The notes under the pieces are model-generated. The model made no database searches. It was not told where the DNA came from and saw only the letters and a list, made by a program, of their open reading frames with translations. Below are positions 23,682 to 32,436 of a stretch of 37,389 bases of DNA, piece by piece. Made by a program: the position numbers and the translations under genes. The stretch's first letter is position 1; every line of letters starts with the position of its first letter. This DNA is from Actinomycetota bacterium (GTDB taxonomy: Bacteria; Actinomycetota; Acidimicrobiia; Actinomarinales; Actinomarinaceae): contig JAQCEB010000006.1 in assembly GCA_027729925.1 (NCBI GenBank), forward strand, positions 1 through 37,389. The letters run 5' to 3'.

Positions 23682-24223
23682 TGAAGAAATATATTCCTGA
23701 TATTTTAGCTTTATTTAGGATTCTTTCCTCACCTGTGATTTTATATTTGATACTAGAAGATGGCAGAGATAGTGGTTTAATGTTAGTTCCTGCAATAATT
23801 GCTTTTATTGCTGCTTGGACTGATTTTTTTGATGGCAAATTAGCAAGAAAATGGAATGTTTCATCAAAAACTGGTGCGTTTCTTGATACGATAGCGGACA
23901 AAATATTCATAACACTCATTTTTATAGGATTTAGTTATATAGATAGAGTAAGCGTTTGGATTACAGTCTTATTAATAGTTAGAGAATTTGCTGTAACTGG
24001 CTTAAGAGGATTAGCTGGTAATGAAGGGATACTCATTCCACCAAGTCCAATAGGTAAGCTAAAAGCAAGTTTTCAATTCTGGGCTATTGGTTTTGTTATG
24101 ATGGATTTTTCAGTAAATTTTGGAGTAATTTCCTTAGCTGATTTTTTTGTATACGTTGCGTTTTTATTGTCATACATATCTGGGTATCAATATTTAGTTA
24201 ATTATTTAAATTTTAAAAAATGA
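23681..24223 (+). CDS. pgsA: CDP-alcohol phosphatidyltransferase, likely CDP-diacylglycerol-glycerol-3-phosphate 3-phosphatidyltransferase
   Basis: The enzyme makes phosphatidylglycerol phosphate from CDP-diacylglycerol and glycerol 3-phosphate. The family motif D-x2-DG-x2-AR-x8-G-x3-D-x3-D is complete: D48, D51-G52, A55-R56, G65, D69 and D73 in TDFFDGKLARKWNVSSKTGAFLDTIADK. The 180-residue protein is hydrophobic with about five or six membrane segments. PgsA is favoured over other CDP-alcohol transferases by length and by the VREFAVTGLRGLAG segment. It overlaps pth by one base and the SDR gene by four. Confidence 0.9.
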   Translation: MKKYIPDILALFRILSSPVILYLILEDGRDSGLMLVPAIIAFIAAWTDFFDGKLARKWNVSSKTGAFLDTIADKIFITLIFIGFSYIDRVSVWITVLLIVREFAVTGLRGLAGNEGILIPPSPIGKLKASFQFWAIGFVMMDFSVNFGVISLADFFVYVAFLLSYISGYQYLVNYLNFKK

Positions 24224-25215
24224 CTTTTAAAAATATTTTTATCACAGGTTCAACCGGTGTAGTTGGTAAACCTTTATTAAAAAAACTTATTGATAATGGT
24301 CACAATGTTTTTGCTCTTGCAAGATCAGATAATGCAGTTAAAAAATTAGAAAACCAAAAAGTTGAAATTGTTACTGGAGATCTTTTTTCAACTGATTTGA
24401 ATAGTCAACTTAAGAAAATAAACATCGATGCAATTTTTCATGTTGCTGGAGTAAATAAAATGTGCATAAAAAAACCGGAACAAATGTTTTACTCAAATAT
24501 TGAAGGTACAAAAAATATTTTAAAATTAGGCAATGACCTTAAAATTAAAAAGTTTATATATACTTCATCTGCTGTAACTTTAGGTGAAGAACTTAATAAG
24601 GCTGGAAACGAAGATGCTACCCACAGAGGGTATTTCTTAAGTAAATATGAAGAGTCAAAATATTTAGCTGAGGTTGAAGCATTTAAATTCAAAAAAAACT
24701 TTGAATTTGTATCAGTCAATCCTTCATCTGTTCAAGGACCAGGTAGAGTATCTGGAACTGCAAAACTTTTAATTTCTACATTAAATAAAAATTACCCAAT
24801 TTTAATTAAAAACAATATTTCCGTAGTAGACATTGATGACTGTACGGAAGGACATTATAACGCCATGATTCATGGTGTAGATAATAATAGGTATGTATTA
24901 AATAGTTTCCAAACTTCAAGTGAAGAGTTAATTTTACTTCTAAAAAGTATTTCAAGTTGGCACGGTAATCCAATTTATTTACCAAAGAAGGTTTTGAATT
25001 TTATAGCTCCATTTGGAGATTTTTATGGAAAAATAACTAATACCAGTCCTCTTTTATGCAAAGAGTCTGCAAAGGTTTTAACACACGGTCATATCTATGA
25101 TGGTTCTAAAGCCGAAAAAGAATTAAAGGTAAATTACACAAAAATTAATGATTTCATTAAAAAAACAGTTAACTGGTTAATCGACGAAAAATATATTAAT
25201 CTTGCAAGAATTTAA
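24220..25215 (+). CDS. NAD-dependent epimerase/dehydratase family (extended SDR)
   Basis: The 331-residue protein has the extended-SDR cofactor motif TGSTGVVG at residues 10-17, VTGDLFS near 51-57, and a catalytic tyrosine/lysine pair most likely Tyr143 and Lys147 in YEESKYLAE. It resembles dihydroflavonol-reductase-like and sugar-epimerase-like SDRs, with VNPSSVQGPG and a DIDDCTEGHYNAM segment like DVRDVA in relatives. Substrate is unknown. It overlaps the pgsA stop by four bases and ends three bases before mfd, so it is cotranscribed with housekeeping genes. Confidence 0.85.
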   Translation: MTFKNIFITGSTGVVGKPLLKKLIDNGHNVFALARSDNAVKKLENQKVEIVTGDLFSTDLNSQLKKINIDAIFHVAGVNKMCIKKPEQMFYSNIEGTKNILKLGNDLKIKKFIYTSSAVTLGEELNKAGNEDATHRGYFLSKYEESKYLAEVEAFKFKKNFEFVSVNPSSVQGPGRVSGTAKLLISTLNKNYPILIKNNISVVDIDDCTEGHYNAMIHGVDNNRYVLNSFQTSSEELILLLKSISSWHGNPIYLPKKVLNFIAPFGDFYGKITNTSPLLCKESAKVLTHGHIYDGSKAEKELKVNYTKINDFIKKTVNWLIDEKYINLARI

Positions 25216-25218
25216 GAA

Positions 25219-28200
25219 ATGAATCTAAGTACAGTAAATCTGAACATAGATGAAGTTGTTCCGTATTTTTATAAAAATAAATTCAATAAGAAAAATATTT
25301 ATTTATTTCCTTCTGACGAACAAGCAAAAAATTTTTTCAATAACTTTTCAAATTTAGATAACAATTGCTTTCTTTTTCCCAGTTGGGATACGTTAACTTA
25401 TGATTCATTTATCCCTTCGCTATCAATCCAAGGTAAGAGATTAGAAGTTTTGTATGGCTTAATGAAAAAAAATGAAATAAATATTGTTTCAAGCGTCAAA
25501 GCTTTATCACAAAAAATTTATATTGAAGAATTAGAAATAATTGAACTTAAACTTTTACAAGAAGTTGAATTTGATCTATTTATTGAAAATCTAGTTCATC
25601 TTGGTTACAAACAAAGAGATAGAGTTGAAACTACCGCAACATTTTCAATTAGAGGTGGTCAGGTTGATATTTTCCCAATAAACAGAGATGACCCAGTAAG
25701 AATAATATTTGATGGCGATGAAATAAGTGAAATTAAAGTTTTTAATATAATTAATCAAAGATCTTCAAATCAATTAAAAAATATAACTATTGTCCCAGCC
25801 AATGAATTGTATAAAATAACTGAAGAAGATTTTGAAAATAAAATACCAAGAAAAAATTTAGAAAATTTTGATGATTATACAAAATTTCAATATATTCAAA
25901 ATTTAGAAAAGCATAATTCAATTTTCAATCTAATTGACCAAACAGTTGAAGTTAGTGTTATTGATCATAATTTTTGTAAAAGTGAATTAAGCAATTTACA
26001 GCAAGTTGAGGAAGAAAGCTTTACCAACCTAAAAGAGTTTTTAACAATTAATTCTGAAGAATTTTCATCTAGATATATAGATATTTTTACAAGTTTATCT
26101 AATCGTTCTTTGAAGTTAATTAAAACCAATGATCTCTTTTCAATTAAAACTAAAGTTGAATATTTAGAAGGACTTAAAGCAGAAGAAATAATAAAAAAAA
26201 TTCAAAATATACACGAGAAGTTTATTTTCACAAAAAATATAGAAATAAAAAAGAAATTCGCAGAGCTTACAAATGTTAAATTTGTAGAAAGTCAGTTTTC
26301 TTTTTCAGCCATTTTTCACGATTTGAATATAGCAATTATTGACGAAACTATATTAAACGTTAGACAACTAAAAAAAATTGAAAAGAAAGTAAGGACTATC
26401 AGTGACGAATCTATTCTTACACCGAATACATACATTGTGCATAATTTTCATGGTATTGGCTTATACGAAGGAACAGAAGTCAAAAAAATTAAAGGAGTAG
26501 AAAAAGATTATTTATCTATTAAGTTTGGCGGAAGTGATAGGTTGTTTGTACCTTCCGAACAAATCAATGAATTAGAAGTTTATGTTGGCGGAGAACATCC
26601 TAGACTGTCACACCTTGGTGGAGGTGAATGGGAAAGAGCTAAGGAAAAAGCAAAAAACAATGCAAAAGTTATAGCTGAGAGAGTTTTGAATTTATATAAG
26701 CAAAGGAAAATTATCAACGATGATTTAATAATTAATCCTGACACGCCTTGGCAAAAAGAAATTGAAGACAGTTTTGAATATATAGAAACTCCAGACCAAT
26801 TAAAGGCAATCAGTGATGTAAAAATAGATCTTGAGAAAAACACTCCAATGGATCGATTAATTTTTGGTGATGTAGGATATGGAAAAACAGAGGTTGCTCT
26901 TAGAGCTGCAATAAAAGTTGCTTTTTCAGGTGGACAGGTTGCATTACTTGCTCCAACTACAATCCTAGTACAACAGCATATTGAAACTTTTGTAGAAAGA
27001 CTAAAGAATTATCCATTAACTATTAAGCATCTAAGTAGATTTGTTACTAAAAAAGAAATTAATGATGTAATTTCTGGATTAGAAAAAGGCACCGTTGATA
27101 TTGTAATAGGAACTCATCGGCTCTTAAGCAAAGATATAAAATTTAAAAATTTAAAATTAATAATAATTGATGAAGAACATAGATTTGGAGTTGAAGATAA
27201 AGATAAACTTCATAATTTATCTAATCAACTTCACAAATTAACACTTACTGCAACACCAATTCCAAGAACATTAGAACAATCACTCATGGGCATCAGGGAA
27301 ACTTCAAGAATAGAGACGCCTCCAGAAAATAGACTTGAAACATTGACACATGTAGGATTCGTTGATGAATCGTCTATAGCACTTGCAATTCAAAGAGAAT
27401 CTTCAAGAGGCGGTCAAGTTTTTTTTGTATTGAATCGAATAGATCAGTTACAAGAATGGATGAAGAAAACTAAGGAAAAGTTTCCAAAGTTAAATTTTGG
27501 TCTTTTACATGGACAATTACCTTCAAATCAAATTGAAGAAACAATGCAAAAAGTTTGGGATGGAAAAATTGATATTTTGTTTGCTACTACCATTGTTGAA
27601 GCCGGTATTGATTTACCTAAAGTAAACACCTTAATAACAGTTAACTCAGAATTACTTGGAATGTCTCAGTTATATCAATTAAAAGGAAGAGTTGGTCGAA
27701 GAGGCGAACAAAGTTTTGCATACTTCTTCCATAGTAAAAATTTAAGTGTTGATGCAGAAATGAGACTATACGCAATAAGATCAATTGGTGAAACTTCTAC
27801 AGGTTATTCATTAGCTATGAAAGATTTACAACTAAGAGGTTCTGGCAGTATTTTAGGAGATATACAATCTGGGTTTATTGCAAACGTTGGCTTAAATATT
27901 TTTAATAAATATGTTCTAGAAGCAATTGATGGAAAACCTAACAAACAATTAAATCTCCCTAGTAATAATCTAAAATTAGATATTTTTTGGGGTGCATCTA
28001 TTCCTAAAAGTTATATAAATGCAGATTCTGAGAGACTGGATATCTACAAAAGACTTGAAAAAGCTACCTTAAATGAAGCAGACTTAATTTATGAAGAGTT
28101 GATTGATAGATTTGGTGAAGTTCCTCAAGTTTCTAAAAATTTAATTACTACTGCGAAAATTAGAATTTTATTAAAACAAAAAAATATTCTAAAAACTATT

Positions 28201-28377
28201 ATTAAAGAAAATTCAATTGAAATATTTCCGTTAGATTTAACAACTTCAATAAATGCCAAAATTAAAGAAATTGATAAGAAGTTTTTGTTCAGAAATAAGA
28301 GATTAGTACTCAATTTTAAATCAGAACTTACCCCAAATAATACTTACGAAGTTTTAAGAAGTATTCTTTACATATGA
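25219..28377 (+). CDS. mfd: Transcription-repair coupling factor Mfd (short form)
   Basis: Mfd displaces RNA polymerase stalled at DNA damage and recruits UvrA. The N-terminal UvrB-like part is visible (FPSWDTLTYDSFIP, FSIRGGQVDIFP). The polymerase-interacting domain is near residues 395-470 (IVHNFHGIGLYEGTEVKKIKGVEKDYL). The RecG-like motor follows: Walker A GDVGYGKTE near 551, DEEH near 651, TATPIPRTL, and QLYQLKGRVGRRGE. A C-terminal TRCF domain closes the protein. At 1052 residues it is about 100 shorter than E. coli Mfd (1148); most of the loss seems to lie in the N-terminal region and linkers, in line with genome streamlining. It overlaps mazG by four bases. Confidence 0.95.
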   Translation: MNLSTVNLNIDEVVPYFYKNKFNKKNIYLFPSDEQAKNFFNNFSNLDNNCFLFPSWDTLTYDSFIPSLSIQGKRLEVLYGLMKKNEINIVSSVKALSQKIYIEELEIIELKLLQEVEFDLFIENLVHLGYKQRDRVETTATFSIRGGQVDIFPINRDDPVRIIFDGDEISEIKVFNIINQRSSNQLKNITIVPANELYKITEEDFENKIPRKNLENFDDYTKFQYIQNLEKHNSIFNLIDQTVEVSVIDHNFCKSELSNLQQVEEESFTNLKEFLTINSEEFSSRYIDIFTSLSNRSLKLIKTNDLFSIKTKVEYLEGLKAEEIIKKIQNIHEKFIFTKNIEIKKKFAELTNVKFVESQFSFSAIFHDLNIAIIDETILNVRQLKKIEKKVRTISDESILTPNTYIVHNFHGIGLYEGTEVKKIKGVEKDYLSIKFGGSDRLFVPSEQINELEVYVGGEHPRLSHLGGGEWERAKEKAKNNAKVIAERVLNLYKQRKIINDDLIINPDTPWQKEIEDSFEYIETPDQLKAISDVKIDLEKNTPMDRLIFGDVGYGKTEVALRAAIKVAFSGGQVALLAPTTILVQQHIETFVERLKNYPLTIKHLSRFVTKKEINDVISGLEKGTVDIVIGTHRLLSKDIKFKNLKLIIIDEEHRFGVEDKDKLHNLSNQLHKLTLTATPIPRTLEQSLMGIRETSRIETPPENRLETLTHVGFVDESSIALAIQRESSRGGQVFFVLNRIDQLQEWMKKTKEKFPKLNFGLLHGQLPSNQIEETMQKVWDGKIDILFATTIVEAGIDLPKVNTLITVNSELLGMSQLYQLKGRVGRRGEQSFAYFFHSKNLSVDAEMRLYAIRSIGETSTGYSLAMKDLQLRGSGSILGDIQSGFIANVGLNIFNKYVLEAIDGKPNKQLNLPSNNLKLDIFWGASIPKSYINADSERLDIYKRLEKATLNEADLIYEELIDRFGEVPQVSKNLITTAKIRILLKQKNILKTIIKENSIEIFPLDLTTSINAKIKEIDKKFLFRNKRLVLNFKSELTPNNTYEVLRSILYI

Positions 28378-29105
28378 AGGAATTCGAAGAATTAGTTGAT
28401 GTAATTAATAAATTACGAAATGAGTGTCCATGGGATAAAGAGCAGACGCATGACTCTTTAGCTAAACATTTAATCGAAGAAGCGTACGAACTTTTAGATG
28501 CTTTAGCAAATTTAGAGAATACTGACATTGCCCAAGAAATATTAAAAGATGAATTAGGAGACTTACTCTTGCAAGTTTTACTTCATTCTAAGATTGCTTC
28601 TGAAAACAATTTTTTTTCAATTGTCTCTGTAGTAGAAAATCTTACTAAAAAATTAGTCAAAAGACACCCTCATGTTTTTGGTGAAGTAAAGCTTGAAAAT
28701 GCATCAGATGTTGAAAAACAATGGGAAGAAATAAAAGGAAATAAATCAGAATCAATATTTGATGATATTAACCAAGCATTACCACCAATTACTAAAGCAT
28801 TTAAGGCTCAACGAAAAGCTAAGAAAATAAACTTAAGTTATTCAAACTACGACGAAGCTTTACAAGATTTAATTTCAGAAATTAAAGAATTGGAAAATGC
28901 TACAAATGATAAAAATAGAAAAAGTGAAATTGGAGATATATTTTTTGCACTATTAAATGTTTGTAGATTTCTCAGCGCTGATCCAGAAATAGAATTGAAT
29001 AGATCTACCAAAAGATTTATTGAGAGAGCAAAGTATGTTGAAAAAAATATTGATAAAAATACAAATATTGAAGAATTGTGGAAAATGGCTAAGAATAATG
29101 AATAA
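28374..29105 (+). CDS. mazG: Nucleoside triphosphate pyrophosphohydrolase MazG
   Basis: MazG hydrolyses NTPs and dNTPs to monophosphates and pyrophosphate. The first MazG domain is clear: LRNECPWDKEQTHDSLAKHLIEEAYELLDAL with the metal-binding ExxE, then DELGDLLLQVLLHSKIA. The second half repeats the theme as KSEIGDIFFALLNVCRFL. The length of 243 suits the two-domain form. It overlaps mfd (ATGA) and precedes eno by 46 bases, the same order as mfd-mazG-(lpqU)-eno in M. tuberculosis; the lpqU lipoprotein gene is absent here. Confidence 0.94.
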   Translation: MKEFEELVDVINKLRNECPWDKEQTHDSLAKHLIEEAYELLDALANLENTDIAQEILKDELGDLLLQVLLHSKIASENNFFSIVSVVENLTKKLVKRHPHVFGEVKLENASDVEKQWEEIKGNKSESIFDDINQALPPITKAFKAQRKAKKINLSYSNYDEALQDLISEIKELENATNDKNRKSEIGDIFFALLNVCRFLSADPEIELNRSTKRFIERAKYVEKNIDKNTNIEELWKMAKNNE

Positions 29106-29151
29106 GCACCACAAATACATTAAATTCTGCTAGATTTTTTATAACAGGGTT

Positions 29152-30420
29152 ATGAATAATAATATTTCACAAGTTTTTGCTAGGTATATTCTCGATTCAA
29201 GAGCTAATCCAACTGTAGAAGTTGAAATTACTTTATCAGATGGAAGTTGGGGAAGAGCCGCAGTACCTTCCGGTGCTTCAACTGGTACCCTTGAAGCTCA
29301 TGAGCTTAGAGATAATGAAATCGCATTTTTGGGAAAAGGTGTAAATAATGCTGTTAAAAATGTAAATGAACTTATAGCCCCAATTATTGTCGGAATGAAT
29401 TCTGAAAATCAGCTTGAAATCGACAGAAAATTACTTGAATTAGACGGTACAAAAAATAAATCAATAATAGGTGCTAATGCAATTCTTGCAGTTTCTATGG
29501 CAAATATGGTTGCTTATTCTAAGTCCTCAAAAAGATATGTTCATGAATTGATGCCAAATATATATGGAGATCCTTCTTTACCAGTTCCATTTATGAACAT
29601 ATTAAATGGTGGAGCTCATGCTGATAACTCTGTTGATATTCAAGAATTTATGATTGTACCCCACGGTTTTGAACGATTCGACCTTGCATTGCAAGCTGGA
29701 GTAGAGATTTATCACACATTAAAGAAACGATTAAAAGAAAAAGGTTTAGCTACAAACGTTGGAGATGAAGGTGGTTTTGCGCCTAATTTTAATTCTTCAA
29801 AAGAAGTATTAGATGAAATAATGCTTTCTATATCAGAAGCAGGCTATAAGGAATCTGATCAGATTTCATTAGCACTTGATGCAGCTGCATCAGAGTTTTA
29901 TAAAGATAACAATTATTTCATTGAAGGTAAGAGATTAAACAGTATTGAAATGTCAGATTTTTTAGTCGACTTGACTAATCTTTATCCGATTATCTCAATT
30001 GAAGATGGGTTATCAGAAGATGATTGGGATGGATGGAAGTACCTTACAGAAAAACTAGGGAGTTCAATTCAGTTGGTTGGTGATGATCTTTTTGTTACCC
30101 AAGAAGAGATTTTACAAAAAGGTATTGAAAATCATTGTGCAAATGCAATATTGATTAAGGTTAATCAAGTTGGCAGTATTTCGGAAACTTTAGAAACTAT
30201 GAAACTAGCTAAGAAAAATGATTATTCAAGCATGGTTTCTCATAGATCTGGCGAAACAGAAGATTCGTTTATTAGTCACCTTGTCGTAGGAACTTCTAGT
30301 GGTCAAATTAAAACAGGAGCTCCTGCAAGGGGTGAAAGAACTGCTAAATATAATGAACTTTTAAGAATTGCTGAACAAGTAGGAGTAGAAAAATTTAATA
30401 ATTTAAAATGGAAAAAGTAA
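29152..30420 (+). CDS. eno: Enolase
   Basis: Enolase interconverts 2-phosphoglycerate and phosphoenolpyruvate. The 422-residue protein has the substrate loop AVPSGASTG and catalytic Glu in NVGDEGGFAPN near residue 205. The metal ligands are in ISIEDGLSEDDW and VGDDLFVT, the catalytic lysine is in AILIKVNQVGSISE near 333, and the signature is MVSHRSGETEDSFISHLVV. An AGGG ribosome-binding sequence sits close to the ATG. The ftsB start lies 13 bases inside its 3' end. Confidence 0.97.
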   Translation: MNNNISQVFARYILDSRANPTVEVEITLSDGSWGRAAVPSGASTGTLEAHELRDNEIAFLGKGVNNAVKNVNELIAPIIVGMNSENQLEIDRKLLELDGTKNKSIIGANAILAVSMANMVAYSKSSKRYVHELMPNIYGDPSLPVPFMNILNGGAHADNSVDIQEFMIVPHGFERFDLALQAGVEIYHTLKKRLKEKGLATNVGDEGGFAPNFNSSKEVLDEIMLSISEAGYKESDQISLALDAAASEFYKDNNYFIEGKRLNSIEMSDFLVDLTNLYPIISIEDGLSEDDWDGWKYLTEKLGSSIQLVGDDLFVTQEEILQKGIENHCANAILIKVNQVGSISETLETMKLAKKNDYSSMVSHRSGETEDSFISHLVVGTSSGQIKTGAPARGERTAKYNELLRIAEQVGVEKFNNLKWKK

Positions 30421-30800
30421 AAAATCTTGGAAATGTAATATTCTCTAGAGCATTAGTTTTAGTTTTAATTATCTCTTTTGTTTTCTTTCTATTTGAAACA
30501 TATGAAGAAAGTCTAAGTAATTACCAGTATTTAAAAAAAACAATAATCGAGAGAGAGACTGAAATCGCAAGACTTCAATCTGAAATAGAGGATTTGAATA
30601 AACAAATAGATAATTTGGATAATCCAGAATTTGTAGAAGTAGTTTTAAGAAGAAGAGGCTATGGAAAAGAAGGTGAGTCAATCTATAGATACGAAATCCC
30701 AGAGCCTGTTACCCCAATAGAGGAGACTTTGCAAAAAAATAGAAATAAGAGTGTTTTAGAGTTCGTTGTAGATTATTTTATCGGAACAGAAGGTGGATAA
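30408..30800 (+). CDS. ftsB: Septum formation initiator family protein (FtsB/DivIC)
   Basis: The 130-residue protein has a short cytoplasmic N-terminus, one membrane segment near residues 15-29 (ALVLVLIISFVFFLF), and an extracytoplasmic coiled coil (IIERETEIARLQSEIEDLNKQIDNL). It then has the conserved stretch PEFVEVVLRRRGYGKEGESIY. FtsB/DivIC bridges division proteins at the septum. Its place after eno and before DUF501 and ppx matches actinobacteria. It overlaps eno by 13 bases and the next gene by eight. Confidence 0.9.
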   Translation: MEKVKNLGNVIFSRALVLVLIISFVFFLFETYEESLSNYQYLKKTIIERETEIARLQSEIEDLNKQIDNLDNPEFVEVVLRRRGYGKEGESIYRYEIPEPVTPIEETLQKNRNKSVLEFVVDYFIGTEGG

Positions 30801-31311
30801 AGAAAAGCAAATAGTTGAGCTACAAATTGGTAGAAAGCTTCGTAGTGAATCAAAAGTAGTATCAAAATGCCATTTAAACTTACCTACAGTTATTGAAGTT
30901 CCACCAAATTTAGATGACGGAACTCCTTTTCCTACAACTTTTTGGCTAACTTGTCCGATGTATAACAAAAAAATTGGATCACTGGAATCCAATGGGATGA
31001 TCAAAGATCTGGATGAACAGCTTGATAACAACTCTTTACTTAGAGCTCAATGGGCAAATAGACAAAAAAGCTATAAAGAATATAGGGAAAAGCTAAAAGA
31101 TAAAAAAAGTGCAATTAACCCTCAAGGTGGAGTTGGTGGTGCGGCCAATTCAATAAAATGTCTACATGCTCATACAGCAGATGAATTAGCAACTAATCAA
31201 AATATTATTGGGAAAATAGTTATTGAGACTTTAGGAAGTTTTAATTGTGAGAATCCTTGTTATAACAGTGAAACTCTTGAAAAAAATCAAGATTGGAAAG
31301 TAATTTGGTAA
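30793..31311 (+). CDS. DUF501 family protein
   Basis: The 172-residue soluble protein belongs to DUF501, found beside enolase, FtsB and Ppx in actinobacteria (Rv1025 in M. tuberculosis). It starts at GTG 30793 inside the ftsB end. Conserved-looking features are LTCPMYNKKIGSLESNG, the Gly-rich GGVGGAANS, and IKCLHAHTADELATNQN. It has five cysteines (26, 54, 123, 152, 156) and nearby histidines (27, 125, 127), which could form a metal site, but this is inference. No function is established to my knowledge; an N-terminal signal peptide is absent. Confidence 0.87.
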   Translation: MDKEKQIVELQIGRKLRSESKVVSKCHLNLPTVIEVPPNLDDGTPFPTTFWLTCPMYNKKIGSLESNGMIKDLDEQLDNNSLLRAQWANRQKSYKEYREKLKDKKSAINPQGGVGGAANSIKCLHAHTADELATNQNIIGKIVIETLGSFNCENPCYNSETLEKNQDWKVIW

Positions 31312-32204
31312 AAGTTGCATCAATAGATTTAGGTTCAAATTCAACCAGATTGCTTATAGGGAATGTTAAAGATGGAAAAATATTCACTATCGTTAAACGC
31401 CATGAAGTAACAAGAATGGGTGAGGGAATTGATGAGAACAACTTTATAAATTTAGATGCTCAAAAAAGAGTTTTTAAGGTACTTAAAAAATATTTTAATG
31501 AAATTAAAAAAAATAATGTTGAGCAGATATTTATTGTTGGGACAGCAGCTTTGCGTGATGCGACAAATCAAAATGAAGTTATTAATAAAATTGAAAATAT
31601 GTTTGAAACAAATGTAAATGTAATTTCGGGAGTAGAAGAAGGGTATCTTACAAGTTTAGGAGTTTTGAATAATTCTGAAATTAATAATAATTACTTAATA
31701 ATTGATATAGGTGGAAGAAGTACTGAGTTTGTATTTAATGAGAATAACAAAGTAATTTCAATTTCAACAGATCTTGGAGTGGTCTCTTTGAGTGAGAAAT
31801 ACTTTTCAAATTTACCTATTAATTCAAATTTGTTATTTGAAGCAGAAAAGTTTGTTGAAGATAGATTGCCAAATATTGAAAATTTAAAAAATAGAGAATA
31901 TTTTGGAGTTGCAGGCACTTTCACATCTTTAGGATCAATTTACTTAGATCAATCTCAGTTTAATGAAGATGCCTTACACCTTTTAGAAATTGATAAAGAT
32001 TCTATTTTTAATATTTTTAAACAAGTCCTAAATTTCAGTGAAGCAAAAATACTTTCACGATATAAAGGTATTGATCCCAAAAGGGCACCTACTATTACTT
32101 CTGGAATTTTTCTAGCGACAAAAATAATAAAAAAATATAATATAGATGTAATTAAAGTTTCTAATTGTGATATTTTAGAAGGCCTAATACTAAAAAATTA
32201 CTAG
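31305..32204 (+). CDS. ppx: Exopolyphosphatase/guanosine pentaphosphatase (Ppx/GppA) family
   Basis: The protein has the ASKHA-fold nucleotide/phosphate motifs: VASIDLGSNSTRLLIGNV at the start, IIDIGGRSTEFVF near residue 127, and GVAGTFTSLGSIYLDQ near 200. At about 300 residues it is the short single-module form usual in actinobacteria (Rv1026-like), acting on polyphosphate or pppGpp. The ORF track begins at TTG 31293. I prefer the TTG at 31305 because GGAAAG precedes it and LVKVASIDLG gives the usual short N-terminus; both overlap DUF501. This ends the conserved block. Confidence 0.9.
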   Translation: MVKVASIDLGSNSTRLLIGNVKDGKIFTIVKRHEVTRMGEGIDENNFINLDAQKRVFKVLKKYFNEIKKNNVEQIFIVGTAALRDATNQNEVINKIENMFETNVNVISGVEEGYLTSLGVLNNSEINNNYLIIDIGGRSTEFVFNENNKVISISTDLGVVSLSEKYFSNLPINSNLLFEAEKFVEDRLPNIENLKNREYFGVAGTFTSLGSIYLDQSQFNEDALHLLEIDKDSIFNIFKQVLNFSEAKILSRYKGIDPKRAPTITSGIFLATKIIKKYNIDVIKVSNCDILEGLILKNY

Positions 32205-32215
32205 ATTAGATATTA

Positions 32216-32299
32216 GCCCGGGTGGCGGAATCGGTAGACGCGACGGACTTAAAATCCGTTGTTCGAAAGGACGTGGGGGTTCGAGTCCCCCCCCGGGCA
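32216..32299 (+). tRNA. tRNA-Leu (anticodon TAA)
   Basis: An 84-base class II tRNA is visible. The acceptor stem is GCCCGGG with CCCGGGC, the D arm is GGCGGAATCGGTAGACGC, and the anticodon stem ACGGA/TCCGT encloses CTTAAAA (anticodon TAA, codon TTA). A variable arm (TGTTCGAAAGGACGT) and T arm GGGGG-TTCGAGT-CCCCC follow. The discriminator is A and CCA is not encoded. It lies 11 bases after ppx. TTA is a very common leucine codon in this AT-rich window. Confidence 0.96.
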
Positions 32300-32373
32300 C
32301 ACTATTGTTTCACAAATTGCTATATTTGTGAGAAAAAATTTATAACTCGAAAACTTAAAAAATTTGTCATATG

Positions 32374-32379
32374 TATAAT
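32374..32379 (+). promoter_or_regulatory. Candidate -10 box of the sugar-transport operon
   Basis: A perfect TATAAT lies 57 bases before the binding-protein start codon, in a spacer that follows tRNA-Leu. The -35 region is weak, so an activator may be needed. The leader that would result contains a 12-bp palindrome and a strong AAAGGGG ribosome-binding sequence. Confidence 0.45.
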
Positions 32380-32409
32380 CAATCTAGCTAGGAAACCTTA
32401 TTCTTAGCA

Positions 32410-32421
32410 ATACGTACGTAT
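32410..32421. promoter_or_regulatory. 12-bp perfect palindrome, possible operator
   Basis: ATACGTACGTAT reads the same on both strands and sits between the candidate -10 box and the start codon of the sugar-binding protein. Its position suits a repressor that blocks transcription, and a CG at the centre of a palindrome is usual for LacI-family operators. There is no regulator gene in the window, so this is only a candidate. Confidence 0.35.
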
Positions 32422-32436
32422 ACACAAAGGGGAAAA

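Noticed and set aside
32222-32407. 61-residue ORF (MAESVDATDLKSVVRKDVG...)
   Set aside because: It is a translation of the tRNA-Leu gene and its flank, a well-known false ORF type.
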